Of a stretch of DNA of 64,000 bases, positions 11,801 to 20,884 are shown piece after piece; the first letter of the stretch is position 1; each line of letters opens with the position of its first letter. Location of the stretch: the NCBI GenBank assembly GCA_012729765.1, contig JAAYCM010000094.1, forward strand, positions 1 to 64,000. The letters are read 5' to 3'. Origin of the DNA: Chloroflexota bacterium. Its GTDB lineage: Bacteria; Chloroflexota; Anaerolineae; Aggregatilineales; Aggregatilineaceae. The notes beneath the pieces are model-generated. The model was not told where the DNA came from and did not search any database. It was given only the letters and a program-made list of their open reading frames with translations. A program made the position numbers and the translations under genes.

Positions 11801-13718
11801 TGGTTACATCTTCCAGATGACTTGACTGCGCGATACTCAGCAGTTGATTGAGTGTGTCTACGTCACTGTTCAGCCCCCGGCTGAGCAGCGCACTGATCTG
11901 CTCGAGGAAGAGCGAGCTATCGAAGCCGTTAGCCTGGCTCACCAACTGGACGATATTGGGGTGCACCGTTTCCACGATGTTTTCATAGTCGGTGTGAAGC
12001 TGTTCGTGCAGCTTCTCGCCGGGGCGCATCCCGGTAAACTGAATATCCACATCCTGATAGGGGCGCAGGCCGCGCATCCGGATCATGCGCTCGGCCAGCT
12101 CCACGATGCGCACCACCTCGCCCATCCGCAGCATGAACAGGTCGTCGCCCTGCGTCAGGGAGGCCGCGTGAATAACCAGGTTGACCGCTTCAGGGATGGT
12201 CAGGAAGTAGCGCGTCATGTCCTGGTGTGTGACCGTGACCGGCCCGCCCGCGTCGATCTGGCGGTTGAAGGTCGGGACGACGCTGCCCCGGCTGCCCAGG
12301 ACGTTGCCGAAACGGACCGACGTGTAGAGCGTGCGGCCGCCGCTCTGCTCGGAGAGCGCGTGCATCAGCAGCTCGCACATGCGCTTGCTGGCGCCCATCA
12401 CACTGGTGGGCTTGACCGCCTTATCGGTTGAGATCAGGACGAAACGCTCCACGCCATAATCCAGCGCCAGCTCGGCCACCAGCCGCGTGCCGCCGATATT
12501 GACGCGCACCGCTTCGCCGGGATACAGCTCCAGCATCGGCACGTGCTTATAGGCCGCCGTGTGGAAGATCACCTGCGGGCGATGGAAGTTGAAGACCTGC
12601 GCCATCGCGTCTTCGTTGGTGATGTCAGCCAGCACCGGCACCAGCCGCGAGCCGGGCGAGAGCGCGTTGAGCCGCGTCACCAGGTCGTGCAGGCCGCTCT
12701 CGTTGTTGTCGAGCAGGACCAGCGCGGTCGGGTTATAGCTGATCAACTGGCGGCTCAGCTCCGAGCCAATCGACCCCGCCGCGCCGGTAACCATCAATAC
12801 CTTGCCGGTCACCGGGCTGAGATCGACCGCCTCATGCCGGCCAATCGGCTTGCGGCCCAGGAAGTCTTCTGGCTCGACATCGCGCAGCAGCGGGGCGTTC
12901 TGATTCGTGCTCATCAGGGCGAACACATCCGGCACAATCTTGATCCGGGCCGACGTGATCTCGCAGAAGCCGAGGATTTTACGCAGGTCTGGGCCGGAAA
13001 TATTGTGGATCGCAACCACGATCAGCGAGATAGCGTGCGCCTCGGCCAGCGCGGCGATCTCGGTGCTGCCACCCAGCACGGGGCAGCCTTCGACATACAT
13101 CCCCTGCTTTTTGGTGTCGTCGTCGATGAAGCCGACGATGCGCAGATTGTTGGCTGGAAAACGGTGCTTCAGCCGCCACGCCAACGCCTGCCCTGCTTCG
13201 CCCGCGCCCACGATCAGCACGCGCTCTTTCGACTCTGGAAACTCGTGATTCCAGATCGCCTTCCAGCGCCACGACGCGCCGCTGACCAACCGCGAGCGGA
13301 AGCGGATGATGATAAAGCCGTTGAGGGCCAGCGCGTTACCCAGCACAATGACGCTCACCGGCAGAGGGTGCGGCGTTTGCAGCATATTGACCACGATCAG
13401 CACGACCGTTGCAACGATCGCCGCATTAATAATGGATGTGATCCCGTGCCCGCTCGTCTGCGACCAGATGCGGTGATAGACCCCAAAGACATAGAGTGTG
13501 ACCGACATCAGCAGGCCGGCAAAGAGCATGAAAGCGATCCGGCTCCGGTAGTAGTCCAGCAGCCCGGCGGTCACCGCACGCGCGGAAAAAGCGGTGGTAT
13601 AGGCCACCCACATGATCATCATGTCGAGCAGGGCCGATATTGCGATATATCTGATCCGGCGGCGCAGGATGCTGACCCGGATCTTTTTGCGCGCTCGCTC
13701 AATCGCTTCCATTACCAT
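11790..13718 (-). CDS. CapD/FlaA1/PglF-type membrane nucleotide-sugar 4,6-dehydratase
   Basis: A 642-residue protein with four N-terminal membrane helices (about residues 20-140) and two Rossmann-like units. The first has VGAGEAGQALA at about 170. The second is the catalytic SDR part, with GAAGSIGSEL at about 311, STDKAVKPTSVMGASKR at about 426-444 (Met in place of Tyr in the MxxxK triad, as is normal for this family) and TGMRPGEKLHE near 550. Family members convert UDP-HexNAc to the 4-keto-6-deoxy sugar (PglF, WbpM). The ATG at 13718 follows GGAG at 10 nt. It is transcribed divergently from the rfbF cluster. Confidence 0.93.
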   Translation of the reverse strand: MVMEAIERARKKIRVSILRRRIRYIAISALLDMMIMWVAYTTAFSARAVTAGLLDYYRSRIAFMLFAGLLMSVTLYVFGVYHRIWSQTSGHGITSIINAAIVATVVLIVVNMLQTPHPLPVSVIVLGNALALNGFIIIRFRSRLVSGASWRWKAIWNHEFPESKERVLIVGAGEAGQALAWRLKHRFPANNLRIVGFIDDDTKKQGMYVEGCPVLGGSTEIAALAEAHAISLIVVAIHNISGPDLRKILGFCEITSARIKIVPDVFALMSTNQNAPLLRDVEPEDFLGRKPIGRHEAVDLSPVTGKVLMVTGAAGSIGSELSRQLISYNPTALVLLDNNESGLHDLVTRLNALSPGSRLVPVLADITNEDAMAQVFNFHRPQVIFHTAAYKHVPMLELYPGEAVRVNIGGTRLVAELALDYGVERFVLISTDKAVKPTSVMGASKRMCELLMHALSEQSGGRTLYTSVRFGNVLGSRGSVVPTFNRQIDAGGPVTVTHQDMTRYFLTIPEAVNLVIHAASLTQGDDLFMLRMGEVVRIVELAERMIRMRGLRPYQDVDIQFTGMRPGEKLHEQLHTDYENIVETVHPNIVQLVSQANGFDSSLFLEQISALLSRGLNSDVDTLNQLLSIAQSSHLEDVTNVN

Positions 13719-14116
13719 TGTGTCTCAGCTCCACTTCCTTTTTGCTGCGGCGGACGTGCTGCGGCAGCGCCCTCTGCTAAGACTACTTTATCGGGGCATC
13801 CTTGCCTGATCATAACAATCAGTCTTGCGCACCTTACAACCACCTTTCAGTTGTTTGCTAACAAAAAGTGGTTGCTCTGAGAGCCGGCAGACAACCAGAG
13901 TTGGTCGTTCGGAATTCTTTAGGCGGATGTAAGGAAACGTCCGGGTTTCCTTAGGTCTGTGCAAGCCCAGGGCGGCACAATGATAAAAAGCCGTCCAGAA
14001 CACCGGGTGAGGCGTTCTTACCCGCGCATATCCCACCGATCGCACCCACGCGCACGGCTGAACCACCAGGGGGTTGCACTGCATGCCCCAAGCACGTAGA
14101 GGAGCTTGGAATACCC
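13719..14116. other. Divergent promoter region between the dehydratase gene and rfbF
   Basis: About 400 bp without a convincing gene. It contains a perfect 9-bp hairpin at 13930-13953. A weak minus-strand promoter candidate has TTGTAA at 13839-13834 and TATGAT at 13814-13809 with 19-bp spacing. No riboswitch or plus-strand promoter was recognised. GAGGAG about 12 nt before 14117 is the likely ribosome site of rfbF. Confidence 0.45.
13930..13953. repeat. Perfect 9-bp hairpin in the divergent region
   Basis: TAAGGAAAC (13930-13938) and GTTTCCTTA (13945-13953) are exact complements around a 6-nt loop. No T-run follows, so an operator or RNA leader element is as likely as a terminator. Confidence 0.55.
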
Positions 14117-14905
14117 ATGAACGACGTGTCTGAAATGAAAGTTGCCATCCTGGCCGGGGGTGTAGGCACCCGTCTGGCTGAGGAGACGACCATCAAGCCC
14201 AAGCCGATGGTCGAGATCGGGGGCTACCCGATCCTGTGGCATATCATGATGCACTATTCGCACTATGGCTTCAACAACTTCGTCATCGCCCTGGGCTACA
14301 AGGGCGAGGTGATCAAGAAGTATATGGTCGATTACTGCTCCCTCAACAGCAACCTGACCGTCAAGCTGAGCACGGGCGAAGTGCAGATGAACGGCGGCTA
14401 CCGGCCCGACTGGACGGTTGAGCTGGTCGATACCGGCATCCCTACCCTCACCGGCGGGCGCATCAAGCGGCTGCAGCCTCATATCGGCAACCACACCTTT
14501 ATGCTCACCTGGGGCGACGGTGTCTCGGATGTCAACCTGCACGATCTGCTCGCCTTCCACCGCCAACACGGCAGGCTGGCAACGATGACTGCCGTCCGGC
14601 CCCCGGCGCGCTTCGGCCACCTGGAGTTTGACGGCGACAAGGTGGTGCAGTTCACCGAGAAACCGCAGACCGCCGAGGGCTGGATCAATGGCGCGTTCTT
14701 TGTGCTGGAGCCGGAAGTCTTCGATTATATCGACGGCGACGACACCCAGTGGGAGCGCGAGCCGATGGAGCGGCTGGCCCGCGATGGTCAGCTCATGGCC
14801 TACCGCCATACGTCGTTCTGGCAGTGTATGGATACTCTGCGCGATAAGCGCTTGTTAGAGGATCTCTGGCAAACCGGTCAAGCACCGTGGAAACTATGGG
14901 AGTAA
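14117..14905 (+). CDS. rfbF: Glucose-1-phosphate cytidylyltransferase
   Basis: A 262-residue nucleotidyltransferase forming CDP-glucose from CTP and glucose-1-phosphate. The N-terminal signature [20 protein letters not shown] is typical of RfbF, with [20 protein letters not shown] and [17 protein letters not shown] further on. The length matches the family (about 257). It begins the plus-strand group rfbF-SDR-three methyltransferases, and the next start is 4 bp after its stop. No gene with clear CDP-glucose 4,6-dehydratase (RfbG) features is adjacent, so the fate of CDP-glucose depends on the neighbouring SDR or on genes elsewhere. Confidence 0.95.
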   Translation: MNDVSEMKVAILAGGVGTRLAEETTIKPKPMVEIGGYPILWHIMMHYSHYGFNNFVIALGYKGEVIKKYMVDYCSLNSNLTVKLSTGEVQMNGGYRPDWTVELVDTGIPTLTGGRIKRLQPHIGNHTFMLTWGDGVSDVNLHDLLAFHRQHGRLATMTAVRPPARFGHLEFDGDKVVQFTEKPQTAEGWINGAFFVLEPEVFDYIDGDDTQWEREPMERLARDGQLMAYRHTSFWQCMDTLRDKRLLEDLWQTGQAPWKLWE

Positions 14906-14909
14906 AATC

Positions 14910-15965
14910 ATGCGCGTTCTCGTAACAGGACATCAGGGCTATATCGGCACCATTCTCACGCCGATGCTGCTGGCCGAGGGTCACGAAGTCGTTGGCCTGG
15001 ACAGCGATCTCTATCGTGAGTGCACCTTCGGCGAAGGGCTGCCGGTAATCCCAGAGTTGCAGAAGGATGTGCGCGATGTCGAGCTGGCCGATCTGGAAGG
15101 CTTCGACGCCGTGCTGCACCTCGCCGGGCTGTCGAATGACCCGCTGGGCGATCTCAACCCGGCCCTGACCGAGGAGATCAACTACCGGGCCTCGGTGCGG
15201 CTGGCCGAGCTTGCCAAGCAGGCTGGCGTGCCCCGCTTCATCTTCTCGTCGTCGTGCAGCAACTACGGTGCCGCCGGGCAGGATTTCATGTTCGAGGACT
15301 CGGCGCTCAATCCCGTCACACCCTACGGCGTCTCGAAGGTGCGTGTCGAGCAGGACGTGACCAGGCTGGCCGATGACAACTTCAGCCCGGTCTTTCTGCG
15401 CAACGCGACCGCCTACGGCGTGTCGCCCCGCCTGCGCTTCGACCTGGTGGTCAACAACCTGGTGGCGTGGGCCTTCACCACCGGCCAGGTCTTCCTGAAG
15501 AGCGACGGCATGGCGTGGCGGCCCCTGGTCCACATCGAGGACATTTCGCGCGCGTTCGTCGCCACGCTGCACGCCCCGCGCGAGGCGATTCATAACCAGG
15601 TCTTCAATATCGGCGTCACCAGCGAAAACTACCTGATCCGCCAGGTGGCCGATATCGTGGGCGAGGTCGTGCCCAATTCCGAAGTGCGTTATGCCGAGGG
15701 CGGCGAGGCCGACACGCGCACGTATCGCGTCAACTGCGATAAGGTGCAGCGCGCCCTGCCCGACTTCAAGCCGCAGTGGACCGTCAAGCGCGGTGCGGAA
15801 GAGCTGCTGGCCGCCTACCAGCGCATCGGCCTGACCCTGGACGAGTTCGAGGGCCAGCGCTACCGCCGCATCTCGCACATCAAGCACCTGATCAGTTCGG
15901 GCCGCCTGGACGACAGCCTGCGCTGGACCCAGCCGCAGTCCGCGTCACCTATCACCACACTGTAG
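14910..15965 (+). CDS. NAD-dependent sugar epimerase/dehydratase (extended SDR)
   Basis: A 351-residue extended SDR. It shows the dinucleotide motif GHQGYIG (about 7-13), [20 protein letters not shown] and the catalytic YGVSK at about 143-147. It probably oxidises, epimerises or dehydrates a CDP- or dTDP-linked sugar. Position between a CDP-glucose synthase and three sugar C-methyltransferases suggests it works on the CDP-hexose, possibly doing the step normally given to RfbG, but the sequence does not settle this. The next gene starts 14 bp after its stop. Confidence 0.9.
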   Translation: MRVLVTGHQGYIGTILTPMLLAEGHEVVGLDSDLYRECTFGEGLPVIPELQKDVRDVELADLEGFDAVLHLAGLSNDPLGDLNPALTEEINYRASVRLAELAKQAGVPRFIFSSSCSNYGAAGQDFMFEDSALNPVTPYGVSKVRVEQDVTRLADDNFSPVFLRNATAYGVSPRLRFDLVVNNLVAWAFTTGQVFLKSDGMAWRPLVHIEDISRAFVATLHAPREAIHNQVFNIGVTSENYLIRQVADIVGEVVPNSEVRYAEGGEADTRTYRVNCDKVQRALPDFKPQWTVKRGAEELLAAYQRIGLTLDEFEGQRYRRISHIKHLISSGRLDDSLRWTQPQSASPITTL

Positions 15966-15979
15966 GAGCACCGCAGGCC

Positions 15980-17206
15980 ATGAAAGCCGATCTCACCTGC
16001 CGCTCGTGCGGCAGCACCAACCTGCAACCGATTCTGGCGCTGGGCCGGACGCCGCTGGCCGACGCCCTGCTCGATGAAGACCAGCTTGGCGAGCCGGAAA
16101 TCTTCGCCGATCTGGACGTGGTCTTCTGCCCGGACTGCACGCTGGTGCAGATCACGGAGAGCATCTCGCCGGATATTTTGTTCCGCCGCAACTACCCCTA
16201 CTATTCGTCCGTCTCCAAGTCGCTGATGGAGCACTTCGGGGCCAGCGCGCGCAACCTGATCGAAACGCGCCGGCTCGGCCCGGAGAGCCTGGTGGTCGAA
16301 GCGGCCAGCAACGATGGCTACATGCTGCGCAACTTCGCCGAAGCGGGCATCCCCGTGCTGGGCATCGATCCGGCGGAAGGCCCGGTCAAGGTCGCGCAGG
16401 AAGCGGGCATCCGCACCATGTGCACCTATTTCTCGATCGAGCTGGCACACGAGCTGCGCGATCAGGGCATGGCTGCCGATGTCTTCCTGGCAAACAATGT
16501 GCTGGCCCACGTGCCCGATCTCAACGGCTTCGTAGAGGGCATCCGCACGATCCTGAAGGAAGACGGCGTGGCCGTGATCGAAGCGCCCTATCTGGTCGAT
16601 CTGGTCGATCACTGCGAGTTCGACACGATCTACCACCAACATCTGTGCTACTTCTCGGTCACGGCGCTGGACAACCTGTTCCGGCGGCACGGGCTGTATC
16701 TGAACGATGTCGAGCGCACAAAGATTCACGGCGGCTCACTGCGGCTGTACGTCGAAAAGCGCGAGAACGTCGGGCCGCGCGTCAGGGAACTGCTTGAGAT
16801 GGAAAAGCAGCGCGGCGTGACCGAAATCGGCTACTACCACGACTTCGCGCAGCGCGTCGAGAGCATCAAGACCCGGCTGCTCGCCATCCTGGCCGATCTC
16901 AAGCAGCAGGACAAGCGCATCGCCGGGTATGGCGCGGCGGCCAAAGCGACGACCCTGCTGAGCTACATCGGCATCGACAAATCGCAGCTTGACTACGTAG
17001 CCGACCTGAACCGCTTCAAGCATGGGCGCTATATGGGCGGCAACCACCTGCCGATTGTCCCGGCGACCACGCTGGAAGAGGACATGCCCGACTACGTGCT
17101 GATCCTGGCCTGGAACTTCGCCGAAGAGATCATGCGCCAGCAGGAAGCCTACCGGCAGCGCGGCGGTCGCTTCATCATCCCGATCCCGGAACCACAGATC
17201 GTCTAG
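15980..17206 (+). CDS. Zinc-site sugar C-methyltransferase, paralogue 1
   Basis: A 408-residue SAM-dependent enzyme resembling TylC3/NovU-type C-methyltransferases. The N-terminal zinc-binding part has CRSCGS near residue 6 and FCPDC near residue 49. A Methyltransf_13/11-like core follows, with motif [13 protein letters not shown]. The C-terminal part carries [17 protein letters not shown] and PEPQIV at the end. The open frame extends upstream to 15776, but the ATG at 15980 is the sensible start because the zinc domain begins there and the upstream part would overlap the SDR. It is first of three tandem related genes and the one closest to characterised C-methyltransferases. Confidence 0.92.
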   Translation: MKADLTCRSCGSTNLQPILALGRTPLADALLDEDQLGEPEIFADLDVVFCPDCTLVQITESISPDILFRRNYPYYSSVSKSLMEHFGASARNLIETRRLGPESLVVEAASNDGYMLRNFAEAGIPVLGIDPAEGPVKVAQEAGIRTMCTYFSIELAHELRDQGMAADVFLANNVLAHVPDLNGFVEGIRTILKEDGVAVIEAPYLVDLVDHCEFDTIYHQHLCYFSVTALDNLFRRHGLYLNDVERTKIHGGSLRLYVEKRENVGPRVRELLEMEKQRGVTEIGYYHDFAQRVESIKTRLLAILADLKQQDKRIAGYGAAAKATTLLSYIGIDKSQLDYVADLNRFKHGRYMGGNHLPIVPATTLEEDMPDYVLILAWNFAEEIMRQQEAYRQRGGRFIIPIPEPQIV

Positions 17207-17219
17207 CGAGACGCGATTC

Positions 17220-18398
17220 ATGGCAGATCAATATGTGTGTCCCAACTGCGGGGCCGCCGGGCTGACGGTTTTTTACGAAACCCACGATGCGCCGGTACAC
17301 AGTGTCCTTCTCCTGCCCACGCAGGAGGAGGCACTGAACTTCCCGCGCGGCGAGATCAAGCTGGGCTTCTGCGATCAGTGCGGCTTCATCACCAATGTTG
17401 CCTACGATCCCGCCCCACAGGACTACTCGTCGCGCTACGAGGCGACGCAGTCGTTCTCACCCACCTTCAACGCCTTCTCGCGCCGGCTCGCCAACGACCT
17501 GATCGCGCGCTATGACCTGCGCGACAAGGACGTCATCGAGATCGGCTGCGGCCAGGGCGAGTTCCTGGTCGAATTGTGCGAGCTGGGCGGCAACCGGGGC
17601 GTCGGCTTCGATCCGGCCTACGACGCCGAGCGCGGCCTGAAAGCCGACCCGGAGCAGATCCGCTTCATCGCGGATTACTACTCCGAGCGCTACACCGACT
17701 ATCAGGCCGATTTCGTCTGCTGCAAGATGACGCTGGAACACATCGACCAGACCGCCGACTTTGTGAGCATGGTCCGGCGCTCGATTGCCGACCGCACCGA
17801 TACCATCGTCTTCTTCCAGATTCCCAACGCAACCCGCGTGCTGCGCGATCTCGCCTTCTGGGACATCTACTACGAGCACTGCTCCTACTTCACGCCCGGC
17901 TCGCTGGCCTATCTGTTCCGGCGCAGCGGGTTCGACGTGCTCGACGTGCGGACCGACTACGACGATCAATACCTGATGATCGAAGCCAAACCTGCCTGCG
18001 ATCCGGCTCTCGTCACCGCCGACGACGCCGCGCTGGCCGAAACCCGGCGCGACGTCGAGTACTTCAGGACGCGGATTCCCGCCAAGCTGCGCGAGTGGCA
18101 AACCACCGTGCGCGACCTGCACCAGCAGGGGCAGCGGATCGTGATCTGGGGTGGCGGCTCGAAGGGCGTCGCGTTCCTGACCACGCTCGGCTTCTACGAC
18201 GAGATCGAGTACGCGGTGGACATCAACCCGCGCAAGCATAGCATGTTCATGGCCGGAACCGGGCAGGAGACGGTTGGGCCGGACTTTTTGCGTGAGTACC
18301 AGCCGGACACAGTGATCGTGATGAACCCGATCTACTGCGACGAGATCCAGCGCGATCTGGATCGGCTCGGCGTGTCGGCGCGGCTGCTGCCGCTTTAG
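17220..18398 (+). CDS. Zinc-site sugar methyltransferase, paralogue 2
   Basis: A 392-residue class I methyltransferase with the same three-part plan. It has a Cys-pair N-terminus (CPNCGA near residue 6, FCDQCG near 53), a SAM core with DVIEIGCGQGEFLVEL at about 102 and GNRGVGFDPAYD, and a C-terminal domain with RIVIWGGGSKGVAFL and DINPRKHSMFMAGTG. It is clearly more similar to paralogue 3 than to paralogue 1. Substrate unknown; a keto-deoxy sugar nucleotide is expected from context. It starts 13 bp after the previous stop. Confidence 0.9.
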   Translation: MADQYVCPNCGAAGLTVFYETHDAPVHSVLLLPTQEEALNFPRGEIKLGFCDQCGFITNVAYDPAPQDYSSRYEATQSFSPTFNAFSRRLANDLIARYDLRDKDVIEIGCGQGEFLVELCELGGNRGVGFDPAYDAERGLKADPEQIRFIADYYSERYTDYQADFVCCKMTLEHIDQTADFVSMVRRSIADRTDTIVFFQIPNATRVLRDLAFWDIYYEHCSYFTPGSLAYLFRRSGFDVLDVRTDYDDQYLMIEAKPACDPALVTADDAALAETRRDVEYFRTRIPAKLREWQTTVRDLHQQGQRIVIWGGGSKGVAFLTTLGFYDEIEYAVDINPRKHSMFMAGTGQETVGPDFLREYQPDTVIVMNPIYCDEIQRDLDRLGVSARLLPL

Positions 18399-18410
18399 GA
18401 CCATAACCTG

Positions 18411-19619
18411 ATGTCACACACTCAACCGCTCGACCGTTCCCCACAGTCGGCCCAGGCACGCCAGTGCCCGGTCTGCGCCTCGACCCTGCTCACGCGCGTG
18501 CTGGAGATCGAGCAGGTGCCCGTGCTGTGCAACGTGCTGTGGCCCAGCCGCGACGAGGCGATCAGCGCGCCGCGCGGCGACATCCACCTGGAGTTCTGCG
18601 AGAACTGCGGGCACCTCTACAATGCCGCCTTCGACCCGGCCCTGCTGGAATACACGCAGGTCTATGAGAATTCGCTGCACTTTTCGCCGCGCTTCCAGAC
18701 CTACGCCAGCGATCTGGCGCACCGGCTGGTCGAGACCTATGACCTGCGCGACAAGGACATCATCGAGATCGGCAGCGGCAAGGGCGACTTCCTGCGGCTG
18801 TTGAGCCGGCTGGGCGGCAACCGTGGCGTAGGCTTCGATCCGAGCTACGAGCCGGACCAGGACCCCGGCGGCGCTGAGCCGGTGCGCTTCGTCGAGGACC
18901 TCTACTCGCCGCGCTATGCCGGTTACAAGGCCGACTTCATTTGCTGCCGCCACGTGCTGGAGCATATCGAGTTCCCGCGTGACTTCATCGCCAGCGTGCG
19001 CGAATCAATCGGGGAGCGGCAAACCGTCGTCTACTTCGAAGTGCCGAATGTAGCCTATACCCTGCGTGATCTCGGCATCTGGGACCTGATCTACGAGCAC
19101 TTCTCCTACTTCAGTCTCTACTCGCTGGGGCGGCTCTTCGCCGGCGCTGGCTTCGACGTGCTGGCGCTCAACGAAGCGTATGGCGGCCAGTTCCTGGGGA
19201 TCGAGGCCGCGCCTCACAACGATACACATGCCAGCCGGAACGGGTGGACCGATCCCGCCGTGCTGCAAAGCTACGTTGCCGCCTTCGGCCAGCGTTACCG
19301 CGACAAGGTCGATAAGTGGCAGCACGAGCTGGAACGGCTGCATCAGGCCGGGAAGCGCATCGTAATTTGGGGCGGTGGGTCAAAAGGTGTTACATTCTTG
19401 AACGTGCTCAAGACCGGCAGCACTGTGAGCGCGGTGGTCGATATCAATCCGCGCAAACAGGGCCGCTATGTCGCCGGGACCGGGCAGCAGATCATCGCGC
19501 CGGACGCACTGCGTAACAGCCCGCCGGATGTGATCCTGGTGATGAACCCGCTTTATCAGGATGAAATCCGGCAGATGACCACCGATCTAGGCTTGAAGCC
19601 TGAGTTGATGCTGGTATAA
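18411..19619 (+). CDS. Zinc-site sugar methyltransferase, paralogue 3
   Basis: A 402-residue methyltransferase collinear with paralogue 2. It has CPVCAS at the N-terminus, FCENCGHLYNAAFDP, the SAM loop DIIEIGSGKGDFLRLL followed by GNRGVGFDPSYE, and a C-terminal block with RIVIWGGGSKGVTFL and DINPRKQGRYVAGTGQ. The shared stretches show recent duplication from the same ancestor. The start ATG at 18411 follows AGGA, and the gap from paralogue 2 is 12 bp. It may act on a different carbon or sugar from its neighbours. Nothing in the sequence decides between C- and O-methylation. Confidence 0.9.
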   Translation: MSHTQPLDRSPQSAQARQCPVCASTLLTRVLEIEQVPVLCNVLWPSRDEAISAPRGDIHLEFCENCGHLYNAAFDPALLEYTQVYENSLHFSPRFQTYASDLAHRLVETYDLRDKDIIEIGSGKGDFLRLLSRLGGNRGVGFDPSYEPDQDPGGAEPVRFVEDLYSPRYAGYKADFICCRHVLEHIEFPRDFIASVRESIGERQTVVYFEVPNVAYTLRDLGIWDLIYEHFSYFSLYSLGRLFAGAGFDVLALNEAYGGQFLGIEAAPHNDTHASRNGWTDPAVLQSYVAAFGQRYRDKVDKWQHELERLHQAGKRIVIWGGGSKGVTFLNVLKTGSTVSAVVDINPRKQGRYVAGTGQQIIAPDALRNSPPDVILVMNPLYQDEIRQMTTDLGLKPELMLV

Positions 19620-19626
19620 GGCTGGA

Positions 19627-20874
19627 ATGTCGCTGGCAGTAAGCCCAATCAGAGTCAAGACACGGCACTTCACAAATCCGATCAAAGGCTACGGCTGGCC
19701 GCTGCTGGCCGTAGCCCTGATGCTGCTCGTCTATGTGATTGGCGTGCAATGGCTGCACCGCGCCCCGCCGCTCGATCCGCGCTCGGCGCTCCACGACCCG
19801 ATCCTGCCGTTGGTCGGCAGGCCAGACTTCGACCCCGGCAGCCTGCCCGCCGAGCAGCGCATCTGGTACGACCGGCTGTGGACCGCGATCCGCAATCCAG
19901 AGGTATACCCTAATCCTGACACGGCGGCCTCGAGCGGCGATCTCTACCCGTTGGGCCGCACGCTCAACGATCACATCACTGCCCTGCTCACGGCGTTTCG
20001 CGTCACGGGCGACCTGGCGCTGCTCGACGAGGTTGATCGCCTGATGGAACTGGCCCGCGCGCAGCTTCAGGACTACAACAACGACGGCTATCTCAACTGG
20101 CGCTGGCTGTGGGATAACACGCAGCAGATCTACTACAACACCGACGACCATGAGATGGACGAGATGCTGACTCACGCGCTCGTTGCCGAAGTTGCCTATG
20201 CCCTGCACGCCAACGCCGAATTCAGCCCGGTCTATGCCGAGCACGCCGCCTTTTGGACCGACTATCTGATCAATCACTTTCTGGCGAAATGGAAAGAGCG
20301 CGGCGGGCTTGACCGTCCCCTGACCCACCCTTACACGCAGTTTATGCGCATGTACTACTATCTCTACCGTCTAACCGGGGATGAGGACTATCTGGCTGAG
20401 GCGTTCCGGCGGGCGCGCGTGCTGGATACGATGATGCAGGAGCGCCAGACGCCCTACGGCGTGGCTTTTGTATGGGATCACCGGGTGCCGGGCATGGGTA
20501 TACCGGCCTACGGCTGCCAGCCGACGGTCTACAGCCAGCTTACGATGGCCGCCCTGCAAGACCTGGCGCTGGAAGGCTTCGCGCAGTATGCCGATCCGGA
20601 CTATATGCGCCACTACACGGCAACGTTCCGCGATCTGGTGATCCGGGCGAACAACCTGGATACGCTGGCTGGGACAGTCTGCGGCGACGGTGAAGAAAGC
20701 TTCGGCAAGTTCCTGATCTCGAACATGCCCGGTTTGGCCGTGTGGGACGATACAGGGCAGATTCTGGCCGTCTCCGAAGCAGCCTATCGTAACAGCAAGG
20801 TGGAAAACCCCAACAATCCCCGGCGCGTCTTTATCCCGGCCTATATGCTGCAAGCGTTGGCGGCTCAGCCCTAG
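19627..20874 (+). CDS. Membrane-anchored alpha/alpha-barrel-like protein (shared exoprotein module)
   Basis: A 415-residue protein with an N-terminal transmembrane helix (about 23-44) and an all-helical outer domain (about 60-412). Aromatic-rich signatures include DNDGYLNWRWLW-like and TQFMRMYYYLYRLTGDEDY. The outer domain is a close paralogue of residues about 50-400 of the 1428-residue protein at 53816-58102, sharing SSGDLY, GRTLNDHITALL, HMDEMLTH-like and FIPAYMLQALAA stretches. The pattern suggests an (alpha/alpha) toroid as in glycan lyases and hydrolases, but I recognise no catalytic family. It follows the methyltransferases by 7 bp, so it is probably part of the glycan operon and acts on or binds the product. 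Confidence 0.8.
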   Translation: MSLAVSPIRVKTRHFTNPIKGYGWPLLAVALMLLVYVIGVQWLHRAPPLDPRSALHDPILPLVGRPDFDPGSLPAEQRIWYDRLWTAIRNPEVYPNPDTAASSGDLYPLGRTLNDHITALLTAFRVTGDLALLDEVDRLMELARAQLQDYNNDGYLNWRWLWDNTQQIYYNTDDHEMDEMLTHALVAEVAYALHANAEFSPVYAEHAAFWTDYLINHFLAKWKERGGLDRPLTHPYTQFMRMYYYLYRLTGDEDYLAEAFRRARVLDTMMQERQTPYGVAFVWDHRVPGMGIPAYGCQPTVYSQLTMAALQDLALEGFAQYADPDYMRHYTATFRDLVIRANNLDTLAGTVCGDGEESFGKFLISNMPGLAVWDDTGQILAVSEAAYRNSKVENPNNPRRVFIPAYMLQALAAQP

Positions 20875-20884
20875 CGAAGCATCC

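Noticed and set aside
12543..13880. 445-codon open frame opposite the CapD-like gene
   Set aside because: Shadow of a gene with clear SDR motifs and membrane helices.
13719..14116. Riboswitch upstream of rfbF
   Set aside because: I compared the sequence by eye with the conserved cores of common classes and found no match; the hairpin alone is not evidence.
15776..17206. Longer version of methyltransferase 1
   Set aside because: The extra 68 residues overlap the SDR end and precede the zinc-binding domain that normally starts the protein.
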